Assembly (NCBI RefSeq): GCF_900460955.1
Contig: NZ_UFUW01000001.1
Location: 868,001 to 932,000 of the forward strand
Direction of reading: 5' to 3'
DNA length: 64,000 nucleotides
Origin: Cardiobacterium valvarum
GTDB lineage: Bacteria > Pseudomonadota > Gammaproteobacteria > Cardiobacteriales > Cardiobacteriaceae
The translations under genes were made by a program, and so were the position numbers. A model generated the notes under the pieces. The model saw only the letters and a program-made list of their open reading frames with translations, made no database searches and had not been told where the DNA came from. Shown one piece after another: positions 24,410-32,883 of this stretch (position 1 is its first letter; the number at the start of each line of letters is the position of its first letter).

Positions 24410-24460
24410 CCAACATTCGCAACAATGTTTCCATATTTGCGGATTTCCAAAATCCGATTT
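24410..24460. other. Probable phage right-end region
   Basis: Two dyads lie here: AACATT/AATGTT around CGCAAC (about 24412-24429) and CGGATTT/AAATCCG (24440-24456). The host macro-domain gene begins to diverge from its family just beyond. I place the phage end between here and about 24510 but cannot fix the base. Confidence 0.35.
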
Positions 24461-24947
24461 ATAACGCGTTTCGCCCTGAATTATCACGCGCGGGATTAAT
24501 AGACGGGCATTGCGGCAGGGTATCGCGTACGGTTTTCAGCGCAATGGCCGCCGCTTCTTTGCCCGGATAGCCGTATATGCCGGTGCTGATGCAGGGGAAG
24601 GCGATGCTGCGCACGTGGTGTGCTGCGGCGAGACGCAGGGAATTGGCGTAAGCGGCAGCGAGCAGCGCAGCTTCGCGGTGTCCACCACCGTGCCAGACGG
24701 GGCCGACGGTGTGGATGATGTAGCGAGCGCTCAGGCGGTAGCCCGCAGTGATTTTTGCTTCACCCGTTGTACAGCCACCGAGCCCACGACATTCTTCGAG
24801 CAATTCCGGGCCAGCGGCGCGGTGGATAGCACCGTCCACACCACCACCGCCGAGCAGGGTTTCGTTGGCGGCATTGACGATAGCATCCACATGCAGGGTG
24901 GTGATGTCAGCAACGGTGATGGTGATATTGTGATGGGTATTGTTCAT
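24459..24947 (-). CDS. Macro-domain ADP-ribose-binding protein, 3'-truncated
   Basis: A 162-residue macro domain. It has the family motifs [19 protein letters not shown] (about 24-42) and [10 protein letters not shown] (about 118-127), as in YmdB-type O-acetyl-ADP-ribose deacetylases that remove ADP-ribose marks. Family members run about 175 residues, with a final strand of the type VYFVCYDEE. Here the last 16 residues (from CPSINPA) are unrelated, so the phage junction probably replaced the 3' end. Catalytic loops are present, but loss of the last strand may impair folding. Confidence 0.75.
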   Translation of the reverse strand: MNNTHHNITITVADITTLHVDAIVNAANETLLGGGGVDGAIHRAAGPELLEECRGLGGCTTGEAKITAGYRLSARYIIHTVGPVWHGGGHREAALLAAAYANSLRLAAAHHVRSIAFPCISTGIYGYPGKEAAAIALKTVRDTLPQCPSINPARDNSGRNAL

Positions 24948-24959
24948 GGATTCTCCTGT

Positions 24960-25112
24960 TATACCAATCCTGGAAATAATCCAAGTGTGTTGGCGTGCCT
25001 CACTGATCTCCCATAAAAATCGCGCAGCAATTTATATGGGAAAGCCGCGCCGTACTATCTGTACTGTTTTTGCCGCGCCACCTTCTCAGCTTAGCCCTGG
25101 AATTGGTATCAG
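24960..25112. mobile_element. MITE-like element with terminal inverted repeats
   Basis: About 150 bases bounded by ATACCAATcCtGG at the left and the inverted counterpart CCtGGaATTGGTAT at the right. No gene is inside. It contains CCGTACTATCTGTACTGT, which I recall as a common string in Neisseria intergenic repeats. It reaches the 3' end of the protease gene. Confidence 0.4.
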
Positions 25113-26614
25113 CGGCTGAATCCAGCCGGGATTTTCTGTGTTTCTGTTTTGTCCGCAGGTTTTGCTTCTGTCTTCCCGGCGTTTTTGTTAGTGGTATTGT
25201 CCGTAGTCTTTGCGGCCTGTGTTGTGGGGGCACTATCCGCCGCTTGTCCTTCCGCAGGCGGTACAGCGTTGGCAGGTAGCTGGGTTTCCGGAGCGATGGT
25301 GGCTTGCAGGATGGCCATGGTTTTCAGCACGTTCAGCGCTTCGTAGAGGGCGAAATCCTGTTTGGCGAGATCGGGACTTTGCGGGTTTTGAGCGGTTATC
25401 TGGTTGGTGGGGTTGATGAGATGGTTAGGCAGCGAACTTTCCCGCTCGCTGATGCCTTCGTTTTCCGCCGGCTGCACGCGTAGCGGGGTGAGGATGACTT
25501 GCGGGGTGATGCCTTTTACCTGTATGGAATTGCCGGACGGGGTGTAGTAGTGCGCGGTGGTGAGTTTGACGGCGCCGCCGTGGTAGAGCGGGATGACGGT
25601 CTGCACGCTGCCTTTGCCGAAGGTTGGTTGGCCGACGATGACGGCGCGACGCTGGTCTTGCAGGGCACCAGCGACGATTTCTGAGCCGGATGCCGAGCCC
25701 TCGTCCACGAGGACAACGATGGGGAGCCCTGCGAGGATGTCGCCATCGCTCGCGAGGTATTGTTCTTCCTGGTCAGGATCGCGACCGCGCACATAGAGGA
25801 TGGGGCCATTGTTGAGGAAAAGATCGGCGGTGGCGACAGCGCTGTCGAGGTAGCCGCCGGGGTTGTTGCGCAGGTCGATGATAGCGCCGCGCAGGGTGTG
25901 TTTGACGCGCAGCGCGGCGACTTCTTTTTCCAGCGCTTCGGTGGTGTCGTCCTGGAACTGGCTGATGCGCAGATAGGCATATTCGTCGGCAAGGATGCGC
26001 GAATTGACGCTGCTCGTCGCGATGATTTCGCGCAGCAGGCTGTATTCGACGATGCTGTCGCCGCGCTGCACGATGATTTTGACTTCGGTACCCGCCTCGC
26101 CGTTCATCAGTTTGGCAGTTTCATTCAGGGTGAGGTCGGCGACGTTTTGCCCGTTTACCTGAGCGATGATGTCGCCACTCTGAATGCCGGCACGCGCCGC
26201 AGGCGAGCCTTCTATCGCCGAGACGACGCGCATCGAGCCCGCCTTGATGTCAAGGACGACGCCGATGCCCGCATACTGGCCGTCGCTTTGCTGCTCAAAG
26301 TCCTGGTATTCCTTGTCATTCATATAGACCGAGTGCGGGTCAAGGCGGACGAGCATCCCGCGTATAGCCTTTTCCATTAGCGCTTCATTGCTGATGGTTT
26401 CGATGTAGTTGCCTTTCACGGTATCGAAGACATCGACAAAGGTTTTCAGCGCTTCAAAGGGGATCTCGTCATCAGGCTTGCTGCTGTCGAGCGAGGTGAG
26501 GGTGAGGTCAAATGCGTTGTCGTTATTCGGGGTGGGATTGGCCGTTACCGGGGTATTTTGCGCGAAGGTAGATGCGGACAATAAAACAGCGGCCAGCGGA
26601 AGATAACGGAACAT
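25109..26614 (-). CDS. ctpA: Carboxy-terminal processing protease (S41)
   Basis: A 501-residue periplasmic serine protease. A signal peptide (residues 1-19, ending TFA-QN) leads to an N-terminal helical domain, a PDZ domain (about 115-200, GIGVVLDIKAGSMRVV) and the S41 catalytic domain. The Ser-Lys dyad is in SASGSE and PTFGKGSVQ, 25 residues apart as in Prc. A low-complexity Ala/Thr/Gln/Lys tail follows. It trims C-termini of periplasmic or cell-wall proteins. ATG 26614 is chosen because the signal peptide starts there; codons upstream look non-coding. Confidence 0.88.
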   Translation of the reverse strand: MFRYLPLAAVLLSASTFAQNTPVTANPTPNNDNAFDLTLTSLDSSKPDDEIPFEALKTFVDVFDTVKGNYIETISNEALMEKAIRGMLVRLDPHSVYMNDKEYQDFEQQSDGQYAGIGVVLDIKAGSMRVVSAIEGSPAARAGIQSGDIIAQVNGQNVADLTLNETAKLMNGEAGTEVKIIVQRGDSIVEYSLLREIIATSSVNSRILADEYAYLRISQFQDDTTEALEKEVAALRVKHTLRGAIIDLRNNPGGYLDSAVATADLFLNNGPILYVRGRDPDQEEQYLASDGDILAGLPIVVLVDEGSASGSEIVAGALQDQRRAVIVGQPTFGKGSVQTVIPLYHGGAVKLTTAHYYTPSGNSIQVKGITPQVILTPLRVQPAENEGISERESSLPNHLINPTNQITAQNPQSPDLAKQDFALYEALNVLKTMAILQATIAPETQLPANAVPPAEGQAADSAPTTQAAKTTDNTTNKNAGKTEAKPADKTETQKIPAGFSR

Positions 26615-26719
26615 GGTGCAGCAGTTCGGAAAAAAATGGGCGGTCAGCATAGCAGCGTCACCTCTAAATGTCATGGCAGTATAATTCGCGCGTTTTTGCA
26701 CAAACTGGAGCCGCTGCTC

Positions 26720-26833
26720 ATGCAGACCAACGCATTCTCGCCCTCGCCGACGGCAGTATATTTCAAGGACGCTCCATCGCTGCCACCAGCAGTTGCTACG
26801 GCAAAATCGTCTTCAATACTGTCATGACCGGAC
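26720..26833 (+). pseudogene. carA: carA remnant (5' fragment)
   Basis: From about 26722, in one frame, the sequence reads RILALADGSIFQGRSIAA and then YGKIVFNTVMTG. This closely fits the N-terminus of carbamoyl-phosphate synthase small subunit. The natural ATG (26720, MQT) is out of frame by one base, and similarity stops after VMTG. About 40 of 380 residues remain, so the gene is dead here. carA function must come from elsewhere if present. Confidence 0.75.
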
Positions 26834-26941
26834 CAGGAAATCTTTACCGCCCCGTCTTCACTTTCCAAAGTGTGCCCCCGGCTCGCATGACACGGAAAAC
26901 CTGTTTGTCCGCCTTGTGGTGGCGATGCGGGAGTGGCGGGT

Positions 26942-27400
26942 ATGATCGTCATCGCCTTCTACTATGCGGCTATCTTCTATGACTTCTTTGGCTATCATTT
27001 ATTTTACCTTGTAAGCGGGCGCCCGCCGGAGTACCAGGAATACTGGGGCATCCCAACCCTGACTTGCTTTTTGGTGGCGGGAATATCGCTGTATATCCCG
27101 CTCGGCAAAAGACTGGTCAGACTTTCACTGGCGACCAGAATTATCCTGGCAATAATCATTGCGATCCCAATTATCCGGATATATACAGAGCCTTTATTTG
27201 ACTATTATTTGGAGCCCCAAAACTCTGATGACTTTGCATCGGTAGAATCCATTATGCGTCCCGTCTCATATCCGCTTGGGGAATTAAGGATATGGCTGAA
27301 CGCTATTAGTAGCTTATGCGGAATAATCATGGTGCTGACTTGCCTGTTTTACCCGATATACAGCACTTTTATCGTTATCAGGAAGAGAATCCGGTCATAA
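26942..27400 (+). CDS. Hypothetical multi-pass membrane protein
   Basis: A 152-residue hydrophobic protein with about four membrane segments (roughly 2-22, 38-55, 65-83, 118-142). It is not recognised. GGAG precedes ATG 26942 by eight bases; GTG 26933 is an alternative. The gene is clearly lower in GC than its neighbours and sits right after the carA remnant, both signs of acquired DNA. A strong terminator follows three bases after the stop. Confidence 0.55.
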   Translation: MIVIAFYYAAIFYDFFGYHLFYLVSGRPPEYQEYWGIPTLTCFLVAGISLYIPLGKRLVRLSLATRIILAIIIAIPIIRIYTEPLFDYYLEPQNSDDFASVESIMRPVSYPLGELRIWLNAISSLCGIIMVLTCLFYPIYSTFIVIRKRIRS

Positions 27401-27402
27401 TT

Positions 27403-27434
27403 AAAAAGCAGCACGAATTCGTGCTGCTTTTTTT
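27403..27434. terminator. Bidirectional terminator
   Basis: A perfect 30-base palindrome (27403-27432) with A-run and T-run ends, centred on GAATTC. It separates the membrane-protein gene from the convergent HAD gene. Confidence 0.8.
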
Positions 27435-27483
27435 GCGTCTGGCGGTCGCCAAGCGGGATAACTTCCCGCTGTTGTCATTCGGT

Positions 27484-28668
27484 TTAAGCGGGAAATAGCC
27501 GTTCCAGCACTTGTGCCAAGCCATCTTCGTCATTCGATGCGGTGACGATGCTGCACTCGGCCTTGATGTCGTCTGGCGCGTTGCCCATCGCCACGCTGTA
27601 GCCCGCGTAGCGCAGCATGTCGAGGTCGTTGTAGTTATCGCCGAAGGCTACGCTTTCAGCGGCGGGGACACCGAGACGTCCGCCCATGAAGGCGATGGCC
27701 TGGGCTTTGGTCGCACGCTTGTTGACGATTTCAAGGTATTCGTCTTTGGAGCGGTGGATTTCGAGGTGCGGAAACTGGGGTTTGAGCCGCTCTTGCAGGG
27801 CGCGGATAACGGGTGCGTCGCCCATGACGAGGATTTTATGCACGTTAGTCAGGCTTGCGGGGCGTTTTGTCGCACGCAGACCGGTGATGTCGCCTTCCTG
27901 CACTGTCCAGAAGTTATCTGGATCTGGGCTGTACCAGTGCGTGCCCTGGTAGTAGTTGATAGAGGTTATGGCGGGGTCGTTTTCCAGCAGGGGTTCGAGG
28001 TGGTGCAGGTCGGCGTCGTCCAAAGTGACGCTGTAGAGTTCGTTAAGATCGCCATCCAGGATGAGGGCGCCGTTGAAGGCAATGAGCGGCTGTTTGCCAC
28101 CAATGGCGTCGGTGAAGGGGGTGATGGCCAGCGGCGGTCTCGCCGAGACGAGGATGATGGGAATGCCCGCTTGGGCGAGTCGCTGGGTGATAGCGAGGGT
28201 GCGCGGGCTCATGCGGTGTGCGCGGTTGAGCAGGGTGCCGTCAATGTCGCTGTAGATGGCGCGGTAGGTCATGGGTGGGACTCCGGGGGTTGGTGGGTAG
28301 TCGTGTATATAATGGATGCCTTTGCCTGCGAGGTTGTCTAAACATTCGCGCAGGTAGGCGGCATCGTGTTCGGGATAGATAGGGTTGGCGACAGCGACGG
28401 CGGGCAGGTCGTGGTAAGGCGCGCGGTTTTTGCCGCGATGGCCCGGTTCGTCCCAGACGGGGTCAGGATGGTAGCCGCGCCGCCGCATTTCTTCCATGAT
28501 GAGGCGATGGTAGGCGTAGAGCAGGTAGGGGCTGTGGGTGAAGACGTAGTTAACGGTCGCGTGTGCCCGTCCCCAGCCGTTACCGCGCAGGGCTGCACAT
28601 TCGCGGTGTTGCCCCAGCAGTTGTTGGCGGGGCAGGTGGGGGATAAGGGTCTGATGCCAGAGTCGCAT
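27484..28668 (-). CDS. EndoV-like glycosylase domain fused to Cof-type HAD hydrolase
   Basis: A 394-residue fusion. Residues 1-130 match the pyrimidine-dimer glycosylase-like family TIGR02328 (MRLWHQTLIPHLPRQQLLGQ, NYVFTHSPYLLYAYH). Residues 133-394 are a complete Cof/HAD-IIB phosphatase with DIDGTLL, a VSAR motif II, and GDNYNDLDML near the end. The HAD part has its own ATG at 28272 with GGAG eight bases before it, so it may be two genes joined by loss of a stop, or may be made in both forms. It lies two bases after rnd (TGACCATG). Confidence 0.8.
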   Translation of the reverse strand: MRLWHQTLIPHLPRQQLLGQHRECAALRGNGWGRAHATVNYVFTHSPYLLYAYHRLIMEEMRRRGYHPDPVWDEPGHRGKNRAPYHDLPAVAVANPIYPEHDAAYLRECLDNLAGKGIHYIHDYPPTPGVPPMTYRAIYSDIDGTLLNRAHRMSPRTLAITQRLAQAGIPIILVSARPPLAITPFTDAIGGKQPLIAFNGALILDGDLNELYSVTLDDADLHHLEPLLENDPAITSINYYQGTHWYSPDPDNFWTVQEGDITGLRATKRPASLTNVHKILVMGDAPVIRALQERLKPQFPHLEIHRSKDEYLEIVNKRATKAQAIAFMGGRLGVPAAESVAFGDNYNDLDMLRYAGYSVAMGNAPDDIKAECSIVTASNDEDGLAQVLERLFPA

Positions 28669-28670
28669 GG

Positions 28671-29702
28671 TCAGAGCAGTTTTTGCAGTTCTTCACGCAG
28701 ATAGGCAGCGCGCCAGCCATACAGTAGCGGGCTGTCGGCGCTTGGATTGGCGCAGAAGTGTTTGAGGGTGCGCGCGGTGGCGAGCAGGTCGGGGTGGATA
28801 CCAAGATCAATGGCGGTGTCGGCCACATAGCGGCAGAGTTTTTCGTACTGCTGGCGACGCGTATGACTGAGTCGCGGGCTGGACGGTTGGGCGGGCGGGG
28901 GCGTATCAGCGGCAAAACGCTCGCTAAGGTAGGGCAGCTCTTGCCAGAGCGGGTGGTCTGCGCTCAGATATTCAGCAAGCGCTTCGAGGGTTGGCGGCTG
29001 TTTTTGCGCGATAGCGATGAGCTGGCGGTCGCTCATGATGGTGCGGCGCGGCAGGTCTTGCGCAGCGGCAAGGCGTTCGCGGGCTTCGGTAAGGATTTGC
29101 GCGACGCGGCGGTCGCTTGCGCGCAGTTGTGGTGCGCCTTGCAGGCGGTACCAGTGCCAGGGTTCGCGCGGACGTGTCTGCCGCGCTAGCAACGCCGCGT
29201 TTTCTTCCGCCCACCAGCCCAGGCGGTTCAAGCGGCGCAATTCAGCGACCAGATAGGGATAGAGGCGGGCAAGCAGTTCGACATCGGCGGCAGCATAGGC
29301 GCGCTGTTCGGCATTAAGCGGGCGCGCTAGCCAGTCGCTGCGGGTCTGGCTTTTGTCCGGGCTGATGCCAAGGAAGTGTTCGACGAGCTGCGCATAGCTA
29401 ACAGCGAGATACGGCGAGCAGAGGGCGAAGCCGATTTGAGTATCGCGCACAGTCCGCGGCAGTGCGCCGCCACAGAGTTGCATGAGTTCGAGGTCCTGTG
29501 CGCCAGCGTGCAGGACAACAGGCGCGGAGTGATGCAGGATGTTGTGCCACGGCACAGCGTCTGCGCCATCCAGCGGGTCATACAAATGCGCGCTGCTGCC
29601 CGGCTGGCAGGTTTGTACCAGGGCGAGTTTGGGGATGTAGCTGTGCTCACGCACGAATTCGCTGTCGTAGCAGAGGATGTGGTGGGGGTCAAAATCTTCC
29701 AT
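28671..29702 (-). CDS. rnd: Ribonuclease D
   Basis: A 343-residue 3'-5' exoribonuclease of the DEDD family. The conserved acids lie in YDSEF (near residue 14), HAGAQDLE (about 65-72), and YAAADVELL (about 145). An HRDC domain follows (about 205-285) and a C-terminal helical part. It trims tRNA precursors and other RNAs. ATG 29702 gives the family N-terminus; a longer reading adds ten residues without support. It is slightly shorter than E. coli RNase D (375) and leads a two-gene operon. Confidence 0.88.
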   Translation of the reverse strand: MEDFDPHHILCYDSEFVREHSYIPKLALVQTCQPGSSAHLYDPLDGADAVPWHNILHHSAPVVLHAGAQDLELMQLCGGALPRTVRDTQIGFALCSPYLAVSYAQLVEHFLGISPDKSQTRSDWLARPLNAEQRAYAAADVELLARLYPYLVAELRRLNRLGWWAEENAALLARQTRPREPWHWYRLQGAPQLRASDRRVAQILTEARERLAAAQDLPRRTIMSDRQLIAIAQKQPPTLEALAEYLSADHPLWQELPYLSERFAADTPPPAQPSSPRLSHTRRQQYEKLCRYVADTAIDLGIHPDLLATARTLKHFCANPSADSPLLYGWRAAYLREELQKLL

Positions 29703-29760
29703 AAGGGTTCCCGGTTGGATACGGCGCGGCACGGTAGCATGAACGATGCTGGCGGGAAAG

Positions 29761-29789
29761 TTTGTTTTGCGGCGGCTTTTCCGTATAAT
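29761..29789 (+). promoter_or_regulatory. Promoter of rpsF operon
   Basis: TATAAT at 29784-29789 has TTTGTT 17 bases upstream (29761-29766). It would start transcription near 29796, giving a leader of about 70 bases. Confidence 0.6.
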
Positions 29790-29798
29790 CCGCGCACT

Positions 29799-29863
29799 TG
29801 CCGGTTCACCGGCATTTCCTTGCCGCCATATGGCGGCTTTGTTTATCCATAAGGAATCTTCTG
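29799..29863 (+). promoter_or_regulatory. rpsF leader with two hairpins
   Basis: Hairpin GCCGG-TTCA-CCGGC (29800-29813) is followed by the palindrome GCCGCCATATGGCGGC (29823-29838), then AAGGA before rpsF. Many bacteria control this operon by S6:S18 binding to a leader hairpin. The arrangement fits, but I did not match the consensus. Confidence 0.4.
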
Positions 29864-30196
29864 ATGAGACATTATGAAATCGTTTTCCTGGTCCACCCCG
29901 ACCAGAGCGAACAGGTCAATGCGATGAGCGAACGTTACCGCGCCGTCGTGGAAGCCGCCGGTGGCAAAATCCACCGCTTCGAAGACTGGGGCCGCCGCGT
30001 GCTGGCTTATCCGATCAACAAGCTGGTCAAGGCGCACTACGTGATGATGAACATCGAATGTGATGCCAAAACACTGGAAGAACTGGAAACCAGCTTCCGT
30101 TTCAACGACGCCATTTTGCGTCACCTCACCATCCGTCGCGACGAAGCCGTTACCGAAGCCTCGCCGATGGCCGAAAGCAAGAAGAAGGAGGGCTAA
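29864..30196 (+). CDS. rpsF: Ribosomal protein S6
   Basis: A 110-residue S6 with the canonical start [18 protein letters not shown] and [10 protein letters not shown]. It binds S18 and the central domain of 16S rRNA. The C-terminal tail is short and acidic-basic (MAESKKKEG). ATG 29864 has AAGGA eight bases before it. It is the first gene of the rpsF-rpsR-rplI operon; no priB lies between rpsF and rpsR. Confidence 0.95.
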   Translation: MRHYEIVFLVHPDQSEQVNAMSERYRAVVEAAGGKIHRFEDWGRRVLAYPINKLVKAHYVMMNIECDAKTLEELETSFRFNDAILRHLTIRRDEAVTEASPMAESKKKEG

Positions 30197-30199
30197 ATC

Positions 30200-30412
30200 A
30201 TGGCACGTCGCAGAACCTGTCGCTTCACTGCCGAAGGCGTGAAAGAAATTGACTACAAAGATCTTGAAACCTTGAAAGCGTTTATCAGCGAAACCGGCAA
30301 AATCGTCCCTGCACGCATTACCGGCACCAACGCGTTCTATCAACGCCAACTCGCGACTGCTATCAAGCGTGCACGTTTCCTGGCGCTTCTGCCCTATTCC
30401 GACCAGCACTAA
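30200..30412 (+). CDS. rpsR: Ribosomal protein S18
   Basis: A 70-residue S18 with the family core [20 protein letters not shown] and [10 protein letters not shown] at the end. It forms a heterodimer with S6 in the 30S platform. It starts four bases after rpsF. The N-terminus has [11 protein letters not shown] with a single cysteine, not a full zinc site. Confidence 0.95.
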   Translation: MARRRTCRFTAEGVKEIDYKDLETLKAFISETGKIVPARITGTNAFYQRQLATAIKRARFLALLPYSDQH

Positions 30413-30421
30413 GGAGGACGC

Positions 30422-30871
30422 ATGAACATCATCCTGTTAGAAAAAGTGGCCGGACTGGGCGAACTTGGCGACCGTGTGGACGTCAGAGCAGGCTATGCCC
30501 GCAACTTCCTCATTCCGCAACGCAAGGCTACCGAAGCGACCAAAGCGAATATTGAGCGTTTTGAAGCCCGCCGCGCCGAGCTGGAAAAACAGCAAGCTGC
30601 CAAACTGGCCGATGCCGAACAACGCGCCGCCGCATTGTCTGGCAAAGTACTGACCATCCTCGCCAAAGCCGGTGACGAAGGCAAACTGTTCGGCTCCGTC
30701 GGCACCCAAGACATCGCCGATGCCGCCATGCAACAAGGACTGAAACTGGCCCGCAGCGAAGTGATGATGCCGCACGGCACCATCCGCGAGATTGGGGAAT
30801 ACACCATCTCCCTGCACCTCTTCGCCGGTATCAGCACCGAAGTGCTGGTGCGCGTCGTCGCTGGCGAATAA
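30422..30871 (+). CDS. rplI: Ribosomal protein L9
   Basis: A 149-residue L9, as in E. coli. The N-terminal domain (MNIILLEKVAGLGELGDRVDVRAGYARN, split domain 1-50), a long central helix (50-75) and a C-terminal domain (80-149) are all visible. It binds 23S rRNA at the base of the L1 stalk. GGAGG precedes the start and the operon terminator follows. Confidence 0.95.
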   Translation: MNIILLEKVAGLGELGDRVDVRAGYARNFLIPQRKATEATKANIERFEARRAELEKQQAAKLADAEQRAAALSGKVLTILAKAGDEGKLFGSVGTQDIADAAMQQGLKLARSEVMMPHGTIREIGEYTISLHLFAGISTEVLVRVVAGE

Positions 30872-30894
30872 CTCCTACATGACGACATATCAAG

Positions 30895-30926
30895 ACCGGA
30901 AAGCGACAACGCCTTCCGGTTTTTTT
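30895..30926 (+). terminator. Terminator of rpsF operon
   Basis: ACCGGAA (30895-30901) pairs with TTCCGGT (30914-30920), followed by T-run. Confidence 0.8.
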
Positions 30927-31239
30927 ATATGCGCCCCTAGCATAGATCACTGGTCGTGCCCAAAGAGATCAATATCCGGCGCGGCGGACATCATTATCTG
31001 CCCTACCGCCTTAATTCGTGTGGAAATCACAGCAGTTTCCTCAAATAAAATATGGCATCGCCTACCCCAGGATTATATTGCGTACCCTCCGCTGACCGCC
31101 GCTGCGAATCCCCAGAAAAAAACGTAAATTCACGCGACAATCACAAAAATTTGGTACTTCACCGAGAAACCACTACAATCCGCGCCCAAGATGCGGCATG
31201 ACATGCCGTTTCAATCCTGTTAACCCCTTTGGAGCCCTT
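30927..31239. other. Intergenic region upstream of glpT
   Basis: About 310 bases. Apart from the glpT promoter near its end I see no gene, strong hairpin or dispersed repeat. A weak open frame at 30792-31127 runs across the terminator and is not credible. Confidence 0.5.
31151..31179 (+). promoter_or_regulatory. Promoter of glpT
   Basis: TTGGTA (31151-31156) and TACAAT (31174-31179) with a 17-base spacer. The start would be near 31186, leaving a leader of about 54 bases that ends in GGAG. Confidence 0.6.
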
Positions 31240-32691
31240 ATGATTGGCATATTCAAACCATCGTCAGATGCCCCTCGCTTACCGGCTGACAAAGTCGATT
31301 CCACCTACCGTCGCCTGCGTTGGCAAGTATTCGCAGGCATCTTCTTCGGTTACGCCGCCTACTACTTCGTGCGTGGTAACTTCGACCTTGCGCAAAAAGG
31401 TCTGATTGAAGCTGGAATGTACACCAAAACCCAGCTTGGTATCATCGGTACCGGTACTGGTCTTGCCTACGGCCTGTCCAAATTCCTGATGGCATCTATC
31501 TCTGACCGTTCCAACCCCAAAGCCTTCCTGCCCTGCGGCTTGCTGCTGTCCGGCCTGTGCATGACCCTGATGGGCCTTGCGCCCTGGGCTACATCCAGCG
31601 TCGCTATCATGTTTGCCTTCATCTTCCTCAACGGCTGGTTCCAAGGCATGGGCTGGCCGCCCTGTGGCAAGACTATGGTGCACTGGTGGTCAAAAAAAGA
31701 ACGCGGCACCATCGTGTCCATTTGGAACTGCGCGCATAACCTCGGCGGCATGATGCCGGGCGCTATGGTTCTGCTTGCTACTTTCATCTTCGCCAGAAAT
31801 CACCCGGAAATTACCGACGTCAAAGCCATGCACGTCTGGCAACAAGCTCTCTACTATCCAGGTGTAGTCGCTATGCTGCTCGCCGTGCCAGTGTACTTCG
31901 TCATGAAAGACACCCCACAATCCTGCGGCCTGCCGCCGATTGAGCAGTGGAAAAACGACTACCCAGAAAACTACGACGAGAAAACGGCAGAAAAGAACCT
32001 CACCACTAAAGAAATCTTCCTGACCTACGTTCTGAAGAACCGTCTGCTGTGGTATATCGCCTTTGCCAACATCTTTGTGTACCTCATTCGCTACGGCGTA
32101 CTCAAATGGTCACCGGTGTATCTCGGTGAAGTTAAACACTTCAACATCAAGGGCACCGCTTGGGCTTACACCATTTACGAACTCGCCGCTATCCCGGGCA
32201 CACTGCTCTGCGGCTGGGTATCGGACAAACTCTTCAAAGGCCGTCGTGGCCTGACCGGTGTTGTCTTCATGATAATGACCACTGCCGCCGTTGTTGCTCT
32301 GTGGCTGAACCCGGCTACCCCGGAAGACCAACTGGCCAACTACGCTCATTGGTACGAAAACCCCTACCAGCTCACTGACTTCATCCTGATGACCACCATC
32401 GGCTTCCTCATCTACGGCCCGGTTATGCTCATCGGTTTGCACGCCCTGGAGCTCGCGCCGAAAAAAGCTGCTGGTACCGCCGCAGGCTTCACAGGTCTCT
32501 TCGGTTACCTCGGTGGCACCGTGGCTGCGTCTGCTGTTATCGGTTGGGCGGCGGATCGCTTCGGCTGGGACGGTGGCTTCCGTGTTATGGTCACGGGCGG
32601 TGTGATTGCCATCATCCTGCTGGTTATCACCACCATCGAAGAAGGCAAACACAAAGCCAAAATTCCCGAATCCGAACGTTTGCAAAAATAA
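31240..32691 (+). CDS. glpT: Glycerol-3-phosphate transporter
   Basis: A 483-residue MFS antiporter that exchanges glycerol-3-phosphate for inorganic phosphate at the inner membrane. It follows E. coli GlpT closely: [21 protein letters not shown] at the start, [19 protein letters not shown] in the middle, and [20 protein letters not shown] near the end. Twelve membrane segments are expected. A 20-residue insertion lies around residues 375-395. ATG 31240 has GGAG upstream. GlpT also imports fosfomycin. It is a single-gene unit with its own promoter and terminator. Confidence 0.93.
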   Translation: MIGIFKPSSDAPRLPADKVDSTYRRLRWQVFAGIFFGYAAYYFVRGNFDLAQKGLIEAGMYTKTQLGIIGTGTGLAYGLSKFLMASISDRSNPKAFLPCGLLLSGLCMTLMGLAPWATSSVAIMFAFIFLNGWFQGMGWPPCGKTMVHWWSKKERGTIVSIWNCAHNLGGMMPGAMVLLATFIFARNHPEITDVKAMHVWQQALYYPGVVAMLLAVPVYFVMKDTPQSCGLPPIEQWKNDYPENYDEKTAEKNLTTKEIFLTYVLKNRLLWYIAFANIFVYLIRYGVLKWSPVYLGEVKHFNIKGTAWAYTIYELAAIPGTLLCGWVSDKLFKGRRGLTGVVFMIMTTAAVVALWLNPATPEDQLANYAHWYENPYQLTDFILMTTIGFLIYGPVMLIGLHALELAPKKAAGTAAGFTGLFGYLGGTVAASAVIGWAADRFGWDGGFRVMVTGGVIAIILLVITTIEEGKHKAKIPESERLQK

Positions 32692-32707
32692 ACCCTGTCT
32701 AACGGCA

Positions 32708-32742
32708 AAAAAGAGGGGAACCCAATGGATTCCCCTCTTTTT
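32708..32742. terminator. Terminator after glpT
   Basis: A 13-bp perfect stem (32708-32720 with 32730-32742) with A and T flanks, active in both directions. Confidence 0.8.
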
Positions 32743-32800
32743 CTTGTGTAAGTATCAGTCCCTTCGTACGCGACAAAAAATCCCCTGTAATCGCGTCGAG

Positions 32801-32823
32801 TCCAGCATTTATGCCGCTTGGCA
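32801..32823 (+). repeat. Dispersed intergenic repeat copy (core CAGYRTTTAYSCCGCTTGG)
   Basis: CCAGCATTTATGCCGCTTGG lies between glpT and the IS630-type element. It is one of about twenty copies found from here to 62.8 kb. Confidence 0.6.
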
Positions 32824-32883
32824 CAGAAAAAATTCTTCCCCCGTGGGGAAGGCTTAAAACGTGTTCATAATCTCTGCTATAAA

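Noticed and set aside
24510-25016. Open frame opposite the macro-domain gene
   Set aside because: It is a shadow of the - strand gene; the macro motifs on the other strand are unmistakable.
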